Source of the DNA: Tsuneonella rigui
GTDB taxonomy: Bacteria; Pseudomonadota; Alphaproteobacteria; Sphingomonadales; Sphingomonadaceae
Length of the DNA: 64,000 bases
Assembly: GCF_003958625.1 (NCBI RefSeq)
Contig: NZ_RSEL01000024.1
Location: 1 to 64,000 of the forward strand
Reading direction: 5' to 3'
Below the pieces are notes generated by a model, which had not been told where the DNA came from, ran no database searches, and saw nothing but the letters and a program-made list of their open reading frames with translations. This document shows positions 9,212-20,933 of the stretch, one piece after another. Made by a program: the position numbers and the translations under genes. Positions within the stretch are counted from its first letter, which is position 1. Each line of letters opens with the position of its first letter.

Positions 9212-9240
9212 ACGACCCCTTTCCATCAAAACCCGGACAT

Positions 9241-9894
9241 TCATAACCGCCCGCTCTTCCACACCACGCGGCCGACAATCTCCAGCTCTTCCAGCGCCAC
9301 CTCGACGGGCGGATAGGCGTAGTTCTGGCTCAGCAGAGTCGCCCTGCCCGGTCCGGCGGCGGCGAGGCGTTTGACCAACAGGGCGTCGCCGACGCGGACG
9401 ACGTGGATGCCGTCGCGCAAGGCGCGCTGGGCGCGGTCGACGAGGATTTCGTCGCCGTCGTGGAGAAGCGGTTCCATCGAATCGCCCTGGACGCGGATCG
9501 CGTGAAGCTCGGCGCCCGCGAGGCCCTGCTCGCGCAGCCAGGTACGCGAGAAGCGGAAGCTGTCGAACGGCGCCTCGCTGCTGGTGAGCGCACCGGGCCC
9601 GGCGGCGGCGCCCAGAGGAAGGCGCGGCACCTCGACCCAATCGCTTCGGGTCGCGGAACCGCGCGGGGAATTTCCTTCGGCTGCGCCCAGTTCAGATTCG
9701 CTGACGGCGAAGAACTGCGCCAGCTTGCGGCGGTCGTCCTCCTCCAGCTTGCGCGGGCTGCCCTTGCGGATGAACTGCTGCAAGTAGCTGGAATTGCGCC
9801 CGATCATCGTCGACAGGCCCGACAGGCTGACCCCGCGCTGGGCGCACAAATCCAGCAAGCGGCGGCGGGGGTCGGTGTCCGGCGGGTTTACCAT
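9241..9894 (-). CDS. CI/LexA-like S24-family repressor with HTH
   Basis: The 217-residue protein joins an N-terminal helix-turn-helix (about residues 10-60, SLSGLSTMIGRNSSYLQQFI) to a C-terminal S24 peptidase domain. The Ser/Lys dyad is present: Ser139 in VQGDSMEP and Lys175 in LLVKRL, 36 residues apart as in LexA. An Ala98-Gly99 bond in GAAAGPG sits where LexA/CI self-cleave. It therefore looks competent for RecA-stimulated autocleavage. Its promoter is overlapped by two palindromes, implying autorepression. It is not canonical LexA, whose N-terminal domain differs. Confidence 0.87.
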   Translation of the reverse strand: MVNPPDTDPRRRLLDLCAQRGVSLSGLSTMIGRNSSYLQQFIRKGSPRKLEEDDRRKLAQFFAVSESELGAAEGNSPRGSATRSDWVEVPRLPLGAAAGPGALTSSEAPFDSFRFSRTWLREQGLAGAELHAIRVQGDSMEPLLHDGDEILVDRAQRALRDGIHVVRVGDALLVKRLAAAGPGRATLLSQNYAYPPVEVALEELEIVGRVVWKSGRL

Positions 9895-9901
9895 CCTTCC
9901 T

Positions 9902-9935
9902 TCCTACACGTAGGATTTTTCCTAGACAAGTAGGA
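9902..9935. promoter_or_regulatory. Two palindromic operator candidates for the S24 repressor
   Basis: Site A (9902-9915) is TCCTAC-AC-GTAGGA. Site B (9920-9935) is TCCTA-GACAAG-TAGGA. They share TCCTA/TAGGA arms and are centred about 19 bases apart, on nearly the same helix face. Both lie in the 101-base gap between the repressor and the divergent small HTH-like gene. Confidence 0.6.
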
Positions 9936-9947
9936 TTTCAGGCGCAA
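9919..9947 (-). promoter_or_regulatory. Probable promoter of the S24 repressor
   Basis: On the minus strand TTGCGC (9942-9947) and TAGGAA (9919-9924) are 17 bases apart. Operator site B covers the -10 box and part of the spacer, and site A lies just downstream of the expected start point. Confidence 0.45.
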
Positions 9948-9995
9948 GCTAGACCCCTCGATCGCCCAACGAGTCGCACGAGATCGAGGAGCCCC

Positions 9996-10181
9996 ATGCT
10001 AATCCGCACCATCGAAAAATTCCTGCGCGAGCATCAGATGCCCGCCACTAAGTTCGGCCGCCTGGCCGCCAACGACCCGCGCCTGGTCCTCGACCTGAGG
10101 ATGGGCCGCGAACCGCGTTCCGCGATGCGGTCGCGGGTGGAACATTTCATGAACAAATATCGGGAGACCATCCATGTTTGA
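9996..10181 (+). CDS. Small HTH-like protein, divergent from the S24 repressor (possible Cro-like partner)
   Basis: The 61-residue basic protein contains MPATKFGRLAANDPRLVLDL followed by RMGREPRSAMRSRVEHFM. The helix-turn-helix-like layout and the following (R)GREP-type stretch resemble the N-terminal domain of the adjacent repressor (IGRNSSYLQQFIRKGSPRKL), without any sensor domain. A GAGGAG Shine-Dalgarno precedes the ATG. It overlaps the next gene by 8 bases. Similar small proteins seem common in sphingomonads, from memory; function is unknown and the Cro analogy is inference. Confidence 0.7.
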   Translation: MLIRTIEKFLREHQMPATKFGRLAANDPRLVLDLRMGREPRSAMRSRVEHFMNKYRETIHV

Positions 10182-10521
10182 CAGCCAGCCGCCCGCCCCA
10201 CCCCGGGTCCGTAAGGGCGCTAGCGAGCGGCTGCGCGAGGCGCTGATCGCGCTCGCCGGCGGTCATGGGGAGGTGGTTGCTCATCGCGAGAAAAGCTGGG
10301 CGAGCATCACTTTCGCCGGGTCGCGGCACACGCTCGAGCTTGCGTTCGCCGGAGCCGAAGCGGTCGCGGCGGGCGAGGCGTTCATCGCCGTTCTACCTGA
10401 GCATGAGTTCGCCATCCCGCGGCAGTTGGTCGCGGAGGCGAACGTGGTCGCGGTCGACCATCGGCTCGATCCGCCGCACATGGCGGTTACTTGCGAAGTG
10501 TTGCTGCTGGAGGAAGGCTGA
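10174..10521 (+). CDS. Conserved-looking protein of unknown function
   Basis: The 115-residue protein overlaps the small HTH-like gene by 8 bases, so the two are probably translated together. No signal peptide or membrane segment is visible. The middle (KSWASITFAGSRHTLELAF) reads as alternating beta strands, and the end is acidic. I do not recognise a family. Its position ties it to the repressor locus, possibly as the effector or a modulator. Confidence 0.65.
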   Translation: MFDSQPPAPPRVRKGASERLREALIALAGGHGEVVAHREKSWASITFAGSRHTLELAFAGAEAVAAGEAFIAVLPEHEFAIPRQLVAEANVVAVDHRLDPPHMAVTCEVLLLEEG

Positions 10522-10528
10522 CGATGCG

Positions 10529-10639
10529 CAAGGCGTCACCCCGTGCGGCAAGGCGACGTCTCGGCCCCGCAAGGCGACACTTTCGCACCCAAGGCGACAT
10601 TAAGTCCCTGGACAGTGTGACAAGTGTGACAAGTCGGAC
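10529..10639. repeat. Direct-repeat array: four CAAGGCG units at 20-21 base spacing plus AGTGTGACA tandem repeats
   Basis: CAAGGCG begins at 10529, 10549, 10570 and 10590; units 2-4 extend to CAAGGCGAC. Spacing of 20-21 bases puts all units on one helix face. Immediately after come AGTGTGACA at 10614-10622 and 10623-10631, and a partial third copy (AGTCGGAC). The array lies between the stop of the 115-residue gene and the convergent stop of the aldehyde dehydrogenase gene. No protein-coding frame explains it. Confidence 0.6.
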
Positions 10640-10650
10640 GGCGCGCGGCG

Positions 10651-12083
<1,433 letters not shown>

Positions 12084-12087
<4 letters not shown>

Positions 12088-13562
12088 GCATTCCCCCCGG
12101 TTGCCGCCACCTCTGCCCGACCGCCGCGCACGAACGCAAGCCCCGCAAGGCCCACGGCGAGCAGGAACACGATCGAGGCGAAGCCCCACTGCTGGCTATG
12201 CGTCATCCGCGTCACCAGGCTCACCAGCCCCGGCGCGAGCCACGCGGTCGCCACGCCCGACAGGGCGTACACGCCGAAGAACGCGCCGGTCTGGTCGGGC
12301 GGGGTCAGGCGGGTCAGCGCGGTGCGCGAGGAAGCGTACTGCGCGGTGATGAAGATGGCGTTGTTGAACCCGATCAGCAGGTACAGCAGGTCCGGCAGCG
12401 TGCGGTACACCGGCCCGTCCCACAGCACCCCATGCGCGGCAGGGTCCCAGTGCCAGAAGTAGAGGATCGTATCGGGCCGCATGCCGAGCAGCGCGACGAG
12501 GCTCACGATCGTCATGCCGATCTCGATCATCAGCGCGTTGCGCGGTCCGACCGAATGATCGAGCCAGCGGCCAACCTGCCCGCCGACCGCGGCGACCACG
12601 CTCAGAATGATGCCGGTGATCAGGAGATCGAGCGGCCCCCAGCCCATCACGCCGGCGGCCAGCACGCCGAAGAAGAACAGTACCCCGTTCATCCCGTCGT
12701 AGAAGAACATCCGCGCGGCCAGATAGACCACTGCGTCGCGTTGCTTGCGCACGGCGCCAATCATCCGGGCGATGTCGCCCGCCCCTTCGCGAAACGCGCG
12801 CAGCAGCGGCGTGCCGGTGCGCGGCGTGTCGGGAGTGAAGAGGAACAGCGGCAGCGCCCCCAGCGCCAACAACCCCGCGGCGAGCCAGGCAACCACCCGC
12901 TCGGGCTCGTGCGCGGCGGCATCGAAGCCGAACAACGGCTGGGCCGGCACCCACCACCAGTCGACTTTCCCCGGCAAGGCGAACGCCCAGGCGGTAAAGC
13001 CAAGAGCCGCCACCGAGGCCGCGTTGCCGAGCGAGAGCGCGAGGCCCGACGCGGTGTGGACGTTCTTGAGCCCCGCGGCCCGCACCAGCATCGCGTTGTG
13101 GAACACTTCGGACCACGCAAACAGCACGCTGATCATCAGCGTGACGGTCATCGTCATTGCGACGGTCAGGCCGGTCCCGTCCGGCTTGGACCACCACAGC
13201 AATGCGGTGAGCGGGACCATCGCGGCAACGATCAGGCCCAGGCCGGGCTTGCGCGGCCCGAGCCGGTCCAGCGCAGCTCCGAGCAGTGGTCCCGTCAGCA
13301 TCACTATCCAGCCGGCGTACTGCGCGTAACGTGCGATCAGTTCCTGTCCGCGCACCGGATCGCCGACCAGCGTGGCCGAGACGTAGGGCATGAAAATGTA
13401 GATGGTGATGAGGATAACGCTCGGATCGCGCCCACCCTCGAAAATCGACCACGCCACCGCACCGCGATTGAGCCGGCCGGACTCCGGAGCGGCCTCCGTC
13501 ACCACCGGTTCCGCAACGACCGAGGCTGGCCCGAGCATCTCGGGCACGGTGGGTTCGCTCAC
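12084..13562 (-). CDS. MFS transporter (UMF1/Atg22-like)
   Basis: The 492-residue protein has about twelve hydrophobic segments and an MFS-type loop (DRLGPRKPG near residue 105; WLDHSVGPRNALM in the second half). The distribution of segments and the long N-terminal cytoplasmic tail resemble the UMF1/Atg22-like branch. It would move a small solute across the inner membrane. Coupling to the aldehyde dehydrogenase by a four-base overlap suggests a shared pathway; the solute is unknown. Confidence 0.85.
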
Positions 13563-13643
13563 GCCATTCTCCCGTCACGCCAACCTCTTGTGGGCGGCGG
13601 CTCGGGCGCGAAGATGTCCGATGTCGGCGCGGCGCGCCAGCGG

Positions 13644-13922
13644 CTAATTCACCGCCTCGCTATTGCGATCCGCCTGCCGCTTGAGCCGGGCCTTCTCGTG
13701 CTGCTCGATCCGGTGCGAGCGCCAGCGCAGGCCCATGCCGGCGATCGAGGTCAGCGCGCCGAGGATCAAGCACGCCATCAGCACCGCGTCGCCCTTCGCG
13801 CCCTTCAGCGCGACGATCGCCAACAGGATCACGCTGACGGTGGAGGTGAGGTAGCCCGCCCCCTTGAAGCGGGACGCGCGGTTCAAAGGCCATCCGGTCA
13901 GCACGCGAGGATTGCTTGTCAT
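13644..13922 (-). CDS. Small two-helix membrane protein, unknown function
   Basis: The 92-residue protein has two hydrophobic segments (YLTSTVSVILLAIVAL and AVLMACLILGALTSIAGM) and a basic, helical C-terminal tail (RSHRIEQHEKARLKRQADR). An alternative GTG start at 13937 would add five residues; I prefer the ATG. It lies between the MFS transporter and acetolactate synthase genes on the same strand. No family was recognised. Confidence 0.65.
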   Translation of the reverse strand: MTSNPRVLTGWPLNRASRFKGAGYLTSTVSVILLAIVALKGAKGDAVLMACLILGALTSIAGMGLRWRSHRIEQHEKARLKRQADRNSEAVN

Positions 13923-13986
13923 ACGACTATCTAACACGCGTCGCCGAACCGGCGTTCCGAGCCTAATCCTTGTTAGGTGTTGCGCC

Positions 13987-15648
<1,662 letters not shown>

Positions 15649-15747
15649 GCCTTAAATCCCCCAATACGCTGCCCACGCGCCCGCGGCCGCTGTTGCCGCG
15701 GCCTGCTGGATGCGTGGCGTATCAAAGCATTGCGGCGCTGTCTTGCG

Positions 15748-16686
15748 TCAATATCCGCGCGCGGGGTCGAAGATCGGCGCCAGGGGCTCGCCCGCCACGT
15801 AGCGGCGGCAATTCTCTACGAACTGCTCGGCGGAGCGCACGAACATCTTCGACTGCGCGCGGCCCGACAGGTGCATGGTGATCTGCGCGTTATCGAGGCT
15901 CCACAGCGGGTCGTCCGCCGGCAGCGGCTCGGGCGTCGTCACGTCGAGCAACGCGCCACCGATGCTCTTCGCTTGCAGCGCGGCTACCAAAGCGTTCTGA
16001 TCGACCACCGCGCCGCGCGCGATGTTCACCAGCACCGCGCTGTCGTTCATCGCCGCAAACTCGGCCGCGCCGATCATGCCGTCGGTTTCCGGCGTGGCGG
16101 GCACCGCGAGGATCACCCAGTCAAACTCGCCGAGCTTGGCGCGCCAGTCGTCGGGACCAAGCGCGCCCGCGCCGGCCGAGCGGCGTACCGGCACCACTTC
16201 GACGTCGAAGGCCTCGAGCCGGGTCTTGATCAGCCCGCCGATCGCGCCGAGGCCGAGCAGCAGCGCGCGCGTGCCCGAAAGCTCCAGCTTGCCCGGCGAG
16301 TCCATCAGCCACTCGTGCCGGTCCTGCGCGCGGACGACCTCGCGGTAGCCCTTCGCGTGCGTCAGCATCAGCATGACGACGTACTCGGCAATGGTGATCG
16401 CGTTGATCCCGGCGCCGTTGGTGACAGTCACCTTGCGCTCCGCCAGCAGGTCGAGCGGCAGGAAATCGAGCCCGGCGTAGATCGAGTTGAGCCACTTAAG
16501 CTTGTCCGCCAGTCGCACCGCCTCCGCCATCGGCTCCTTCTTGTCGAGATCGAACCAACCGATCTCCGCCTCTGGCGCGAGCGCGTGCATCTCCTCGACC
16601 GAGGTGTACCAGCGGGCTTCGATCTCGGGCGGCAAGTGCGGCTCGATCAAAGGGCGGACGAGGCCTGACAGCACGGCAATGGCCAT
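15748..16686 (-). CDS. D-2-hydroxyacid dehydrogenase family protein
   Basis: The 312-residue protein has a Rossmann motif GLGAIG (about residues 147-152), the catalytic Arg in VNIARGAVVD, Glu in LDVTTPEPLP and the terminal His in ITMHLSGR. These are the R-E-H residues of the family that reduces 2-oxoacids with NAD(P)H. It could be a glyoxylate/hydroxypyruvate reductase. It sits upstream of the acetolactate synthase on the same strand. Confidence 0.87.
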   Translation of the reverse strand: MAIAVLSGLVRPLIEPHLPPEIEARWYTSVEEMHALAPEAEIGWFDLDKKEPMAEAVRLADKLKWLNSIYAGLDFLPLDLLAERKVTVTNGAGINAITIAEYVVMLMLTHAKGYREVVRAQDRHEWLMDSPGKLELSGTRALLLGLGAIGGLIKTRLEAFDVEVVPVRRSAGAGALGPDDWRAKLGEFDWVILAVPATPETDGMIGAAEFAAMNDSAVLVNIARGAVVDQNALVAALQAKSIGGALLDVTTPEPLPADDPLWSLDNAQITMHLSGRAQSKMFVRSAEQFVENCRRYVAGEPLAPIFDPARGY

Positions 16687-16707
16687 TCTCGATCCCCTTT
16701 ACTCGTC

Positions 16708-16792
16708 GGCCCGGACTTGATCCGGGCCAGTGCTGTTCTTCATGCGCCCCACTAGAAGTGATGCACCACCCCGGATCAAGTCCGGGGTGACG
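16708..16792. repeat. Inverted pair of intergenic repeats
   Basis: A 17-base element CCCGGACTTGATCCGGG (16709-16725) recurs as its exact reverse complement at 16769-16785, extended there to CACCCCGGATC...GGGGTGACG. Each copy is also nearly self-complementary. Between the cysS end and the hydroxyacid dehydrogenase start; it may act as a terminator for neither or both. Confidence 0.75.
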
Positions 16793-16802
16793 TAGTGTGT
16801 GC

Positions 16803-18218
16803 CTAAAGCTTCCATTCCCAGCCCAGCGGATCGCCGTCCATCACCTCGACGCCTTGGGCTGCAAGCTCGTCACGGATCGCGTCCGAGGCGGCGAAATCTT
16901 TCGCAGCTCGCGCTTGCTTGCGGCGATCGAGGGCTGCCTCGATCTCAGACTCTTCAATCGTCGCAGCGGCAGGGCGCAAACGCAGTTCCTCGCGTGTCAC
17001 CTCGAGGAGGCGCAGGCCAAGCACCGCATCCATCCGCTCAATCACGGCGCGTTTTGCTCCCGCCTCGACCTTCTTCATTGTCAGCGCCTCATCAAGCGCC
17101 GTGAGCGCAACGGCCGTGTTGAGGTCGTCCGAGACCGCAGCGTCGAACCGGTCAATCAGTGGCGCGAATTTCGGGTGCTCGCCGCCCGCTTCGACTTCAC
17201 GAAGCGGCTCGACCGCCATCACCATCCGCTTCAACCGCACCAGCGCCGCGCCCAGCCCCTCCCAAGTGAACTCCAGCTCGCTGCGATAGTGCGCCTGCAG
17301 GCACAGCAGCCGGTAGGCGAGCGGGTGGTACCCGCGATCCACCAGCGCCTGCAGCGTCAGGAAATCGCCCGTCGATTTCGACATCTTGCCCCGCCGGTCG
17401 ACGAGGAAGTTGTTGTGCATCCAGATCCGCGCGCCGCTGTCCGGGCCGCAGGAATGTGCCTGGTTCTGCGCGATCTCGTTCGGGTGATGGATCTCGCGGT
17501 GGTCGATCCCGCCGGTATGGATGTCGAACGGGTGGCCGAGCAGCTCGGCGCTCATTACCGAGCACTCGATGTGCCAGCCCGGCGCGCCGCGGCCCCAGGG
17601 CGAATCCCATTCCATCTGCCGGCTCTCTCCCGGCGGGGTGGTGCGCCACAGCGCGAAGTCCGCGGCGTGGCGCTTGCCCTCGACACTCTCGATGCGCCCC
17701 TCGCCCTCGTCGGTCGAGGCGCGTGCGAGGCGGCCGTAGTCGGGCACGGTCGAGACGTCGAAGTACAGCCCGCTGTCGAGGCGGTAGGCGTGCTTGCCCT
17801 CGATCTCCGCATTCCACGCGACCATCGCTTCGACGTAATCGGTCGCCTTGGGATGCTGGACGGGCCGGATGTTGAGCCGGCGCAGATCCGCCTCGAACAC
17901 CTCCTGGTAATGCCGCGCGATGTCCCAGGCGGACTTGCCCTGGCTGGCGGCCGCCTTCTCCATCTTGTCGTCGCCCGCATCGGCGTCGCTGGTCAGGTGC
18001 CCTACGTCGGTGATGTTGATGACGTGCTTGAGGTCGTAGCCCTTGAAGCTCAACACCCGCCCCAGCGTATCGGCGAACACATAAGCGCGCATGTTGCCGA
18101 CGTGCTGGTAGTTGTAGACCGTCGGCCCGCACGAATAGACCCGCGCCTCGCCCCGATGGAGCGGCCGAAAAGTCTCCAGGCTGCGGGTCAGCGAGTTGAA
18201 CAGCTTGAGGTCGGTCAT
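16803..18218 (-). CDS. cysS: Cysteine--tRNA ligase
   Basis: The 471-residue class I synthetase has the HIGH variant HVGNMR (about residue 40), the zinc-binding Cys in YSCGPTVYNY and His/Cys further on (ECSVM...HTGGIDHREIHHPNE), and KMSKS at about residue 275. It charges tRNA-Cys. Length is standard. The minus-strand neighbours upstream are the nitroreductase and cobT genes, but no functional link is implied. Confidence 0.96.
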   Translation of the reverse strand: MTDLKLFNSLTRSLETFRPLHRGEARVYSCGPTVYNYQHVGNMRAYVFADTLGRVLSFKGYDLKHVINITDVGHLTSDADAGDDKMEKAAASQGKSAWDIARHYQEVFEADLRRLNIRPVQHPKATDYVEAMVAWNAEIEGKHAYRLDSGLYFDVSTVPDYGRLARASTDEGEGRIESVEGKRHAADFALWRTTPPGESRQMEWDSPWGRGAPGWHIECSVMSAELLGHPFDIHTGGIDHREIHHPNEIAQNQAHSCGPDSGARIWMHNNFLVDRRGKMSKSTGDFLTLQALVDRGYHPLAYRLLCLQAHYRSELEFTWEGLGAALVRLKRMVMAVEPLREVEAGGEHPKFAPLIDRFDAAVSDDLNTAVALTALDEALTMKKVEAGAKRAVIERMDAVLGLRLLEVTREELRLRPAAATIEESEIEAALDRRKQARAAKDFAASDAIRDELAAQGVEVMDGDPLGWEWKL

Positions 18219-18250
18219 CGCGCGCGGACTTATCCACGCGCCGGGCTAGG

Positions 18251-18925
18251 TCAATCCCAACCCTCCCACCGCACCGCCTCGTCGAGCGGCGCGCGGGCGA
18301 CGGGGAACTGGTTGACCGGCGCATCGCGGTCGCCCCAACCGATAGCGAGGCCGCAGAAGAACGTGTGATCCTCCGGAATCGAAACCACCTCCCGGATTTG
18401 TTTCGAATAGACCGCCCACGCCTCTTGCGGGCAGCTATCGAGCCCCTCCTCGCGCAGCAAAAGCATGACGGTCTGCAGCCACATGCCGATGTCCGACCAC
18501 TGCGGCGGGCCCATGTACTTGGGCGTGTGCACCAGCATTAGCACCGGCGCGCCGAACGCCTGGAAGTTGCGCGCGAACCACGCCAGCCGCGCAGGCTTGT
18601 CCTTGCGCGGAATGGCGAGCGCGCCGTACATATCCTCTCCCACCCCGCGCCGCCGGTCCTCGTACGCGCCGTCGAGCTCGGGCGGATAGACGTGATACTC
18701 GGGCGCGAACGCCGCGCGGCCCTTGGGCAGGTCCTCGGCTATTCGCGCGATCAGGCGGGCGAGCGGATCGCCGGTGAGAACGACGCCGTGCCACGGCTGC
18801 GTGTTGCCGCCTGACGGCGCGCGCTGCGCTTTCTCGAGCACGCGCTCGATCGTCCCGCGATCAACAGCCTTGTCGAGGAAAGCGCGGATCGAACGGCGGC
18901 TGGCGACCGCTTCGGACACCTTCAT
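18251..18925 (-). CDS. Nitroreductase family flavoprotein
   Basis: The 224-residue protein begins with the FMN-binding segment VASRRSIRAF and APSGGNTQPWH, both standard in nitroreductases, and ends with a GLAIGWGDRDAPVN C-terminal flavin contact. It would reduce nitro compounds, quinones or similar. The ATG at 18925 shares one base with the cobT stop (TGATG), so translation is coupled to cobT. Confidence 0.87.
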   Translation of the reverse strand: MKVSEAVASRRSIRAFLDKAVDRGTIERVLEKAQRAPSGGNTQPWHGVVLTGDPLARLIARIAEDLPKGRAAFAPEYHVYPPELDGAYEDRRRGVGEDMYGALAIPRKDKPARLAWFARNFQAFGAPVLMLVHTPKYMGPPQWSDIGMWLQTVMLLLREEGLDSCPQEAWAVYSKQIREVVSIPEDHTFFCGLAIGWGDRDAPVNQFPVARAPLDEAVRWEGWD

Positions 18926-20745
18926 CAGTCCACCTCGAAGAGCTCGGCAAGCTGCTCGGTGATCGTCCCGCCGAGCTGCTCGACGTCCATGATCGTCACC
19001 GCGCGCCGGTAGTATCGCGTCACGTCGTGACCGATGCCGATCGCCACCAGTTGCACCGGCGATTGCTTCTCGATCCAGTCGATCACCTTGCGCAGGTGCT
19101 GCTCGAGATACCCCGCGCTGTTCACGCTCAGCGTGCTGTCGTCGACCGGGGCGCCGTCGGAGATGACCATCAGGATGCGGCGGTCTTCCGGGCGGGCGAG
19201 CAGGCGGTCGTGCGCCCACAGCAGCGCCTCGCCGTCAATGTTTTCCTTGAGCAGCCCCTCGCGCATCATCAGGCCGAGGTTGCGGCGGGCGCGGCGCCAG
19301 GGTTCGTCGGCGCGCTTGTAGATGATGTGGCGCAGGTCATTGAGGCGCCCCGGCTGCGCGGGCTTGCCGTCGGCGAGCCACGCCTCGCGGCTCTGCCCGC
19401 CCTTCCACGCGCGAGTGGTGAAGCCGAGCACCTCGGTCTTCACGCCCACCCGCTCGAGCGTGCGGCCGAGGATGTCTGCGCTGATCGCGGCGATCGAGAT
19501 CGGCCGCCCGCGCATCGAGCCCGAGTTGTCGATCAGCAAGGTGACCACGGTGTCCTTGAACTCGGTCTCGCGCTCGATCTTGTAGCTCAATGAATGGCCG
19601 GGGCTGATCACCACGCGGGCGAGCCGCGCGGCATCGAGCAGGCCTTCCTCCTGGTCGAAGTCCCAGCTGCGGTTCTGCTGGGCCATCAAGCGCCGCTGCA
19701 ACCGGTTTGCAAGCCGGGTGACGATCCCCTGCAAGCCGGTCAGCTGGCTGTCGAGATAGGCGCGCAGCCGGTCGAGTTCGTCGGCGTCGCACAGTTCGGG
19801 CGCCTCGACCACTTCGTCGAAGCGCGTGGTCCAGGCCTTGTAGTCGAAACCCTCCGGGATGTCGGTCCACGGGCGATTCGGGCGGACCGGCATCATACCG
19901 TCCTCGCCCTCATCGCCCGGCTCGCCCTCGGCCGTTTCCTGCTCCGACCCCATCTTGGTGTCGGAATCGCCCTCGTCCTCGCCGTCCGACATTTCGCCGG
20001 CGAGTTCGGTCGATTGCGGGTTGCCCTCGCCCTGGTTGTCGTCCTCGCCCTCGTCCTGGTCTTCGCCTTCGGGCTCCTCTCCGTCCTCGCCATCGTCGGA
20101 CGGCTGGTCGAGGTCGTCGGGCAGCGTCAGGTCGAGATGGCGCAGCAGATCGAGCGCAAGGCCCTGGAATGCCTTTTGGTCATCGAGCTGCCCGGCGAGC
20201 GCCTCGAAATCCGCGCCGGCCTTGTCCTCGATCCATTCTCGCACCAGCTCGACGCCGGGCGCGGCGCGCTGCGGGATCGCTTCTCCGGTGAGCTTTTCGC
20301 GCAGGATCAGTCCGAGCGCGCTTGCCACCGGCACGTCCTCGGCACGGATGGCGCGGGCGATGGGGTCGGAGTTGGTGCGCAGCTCGGTCGCCGCGTCGAG
20401 GTTGGCGCGGATGCCGCCGTATTTGTTCGCGCCGAGCGCCTCGTAACGCACCTGCTCGACCATGTCGTAACACGCGCGCGCGGTCGCCTCGGCGGGCATC
20501 CCGCGCATGTGCAGCGCCTCGTTATGATGGCGCAGCTTGAGCGAGAAGCTGTCGGCGAAGCCCCGCGCCTCGCGGGCCTGGTCGGCGGGCACCGAACGGC
20601 CCGGCAGCGGCACCCGGAAGTGCTTGCCGCGCGCGGTCGGCGCATCGGCGCTCCACGCCACTTCCACCTCGGGCTCGTGCGCGAGCGCACGGCTGGCGCC
20701 TGTCAGCGCGAGCTTGAAGCGATCGAGGGGCGTTTCGTCGGCCAT
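18925..20745 (-). CDS. cobT: Cobaltochelatase subunit CobT
   Basis: The 606-residue protein has an N-terminal CobT domain, a very acidic linker (about residues 215-290, Asp/Glu/Gly-rich) and a C-terminal von Willebrand A domain with the MIDAS motif DNSGSMRG. With CobS (AAA+ ATPase) and CobN it inserts cobalt in aerobic cobalamin synthesis. CobS is not in this window. Length is typical. The overlapping nitroreductase follows. Confidence 0.92.
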   Translation of the reverse strand: MADETPLDRFKLALTGASRALAHEPEVEVAWSADAPTARGKHFRVPLPGRSVPADQAREARGFADSFSLKLRHHNEALHMRGMPAEATARACYDMVEQVRYEALGANKYGGIRANLDAATELRTNSDPIARAIRAEDVPVASALGLILREKLTGEAIPQRAAPGVELVREWIEDKAGADFEALAGQLDDQKAFQGLALDLLRHLDLTLPDDLDQPSDDGEDGEEPEGEDQDEGEDDNQGEGNPQSTELAGEMSDGEDEGDSDTKMGSEQETAEGEPGDEGEDGMMPVRPNRPWTDIPEGFDYKAWTTRFDEVVEAPELCDADELDRLRAYLDSQLTGLQGIVTRLANRLQRRLMAQQNRSWDFDQEEGLLDAARLARVVISPGHSLSYKIERETEFKDTVVTLLIDNSGSMRGRPISIAAISADILGRTLERVGVKTEVLGFTTRAWKGGQSREAWLADGKPAQPGRLNDLRHIIYKRADEPWRRARRNLGLMMREGLLKENIDGEALLWAHDRLLARPEDRRILMVISDGAPVDDSTLSVNSAGYLEQHLRKVIDWIEKQSPVQLVAIGIGHDVTRYYRRAVTIMDVEQLGGTITEQLAELFEVD

Positions 20746-20770
20746 GAAAGCGCTCGGCTCAACCTTCCTT

Positions 20771-20909
20771 CGTCATCCTGAACTTGTTTCAGGATCCATT
20801 TCGCCGTTTCAGCCGGCAGTCTGCGAACCGACCGGACGCATGGACATCGCGCCGATCGGACGCACGGTCTGTGGCGCACGATGGACCCTGAAACAAGTTC
20901 AGGGTGACG
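20771..20909. repeat. Intergenic inverted repeat pair
   Basis: CGTCATCCTGAACTTGTTTCAGGATCCAT (first 20 bases from 20771) recurs in inverted, slightly varied form at 20881-20909 (ATGGACCCTGAAACAAGTTC...). Each copy is itself a near palindrome. The pair lies upstream of cobT and downstream of fsa, a position suited to transcription termination after fsa. Confidence 0.72.
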
Positions 20910-20933
20910 GGAGTGGGTGCGAAAAGGAACTGC

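Noticed and set aside
9241-9894. Canonical LexA
   Set aside because: The S24 half is LexA-like but the N-terminal HTH is XRE/CI-type and the operator does not match GTTC- or CTGT-type LexA boxes.
10529-10639. CRISPR array
   Set aside because: Only four short (7-9 base) degenerate units at 20-21 base spacing, no spacer of normal length and no cas genes in the window.
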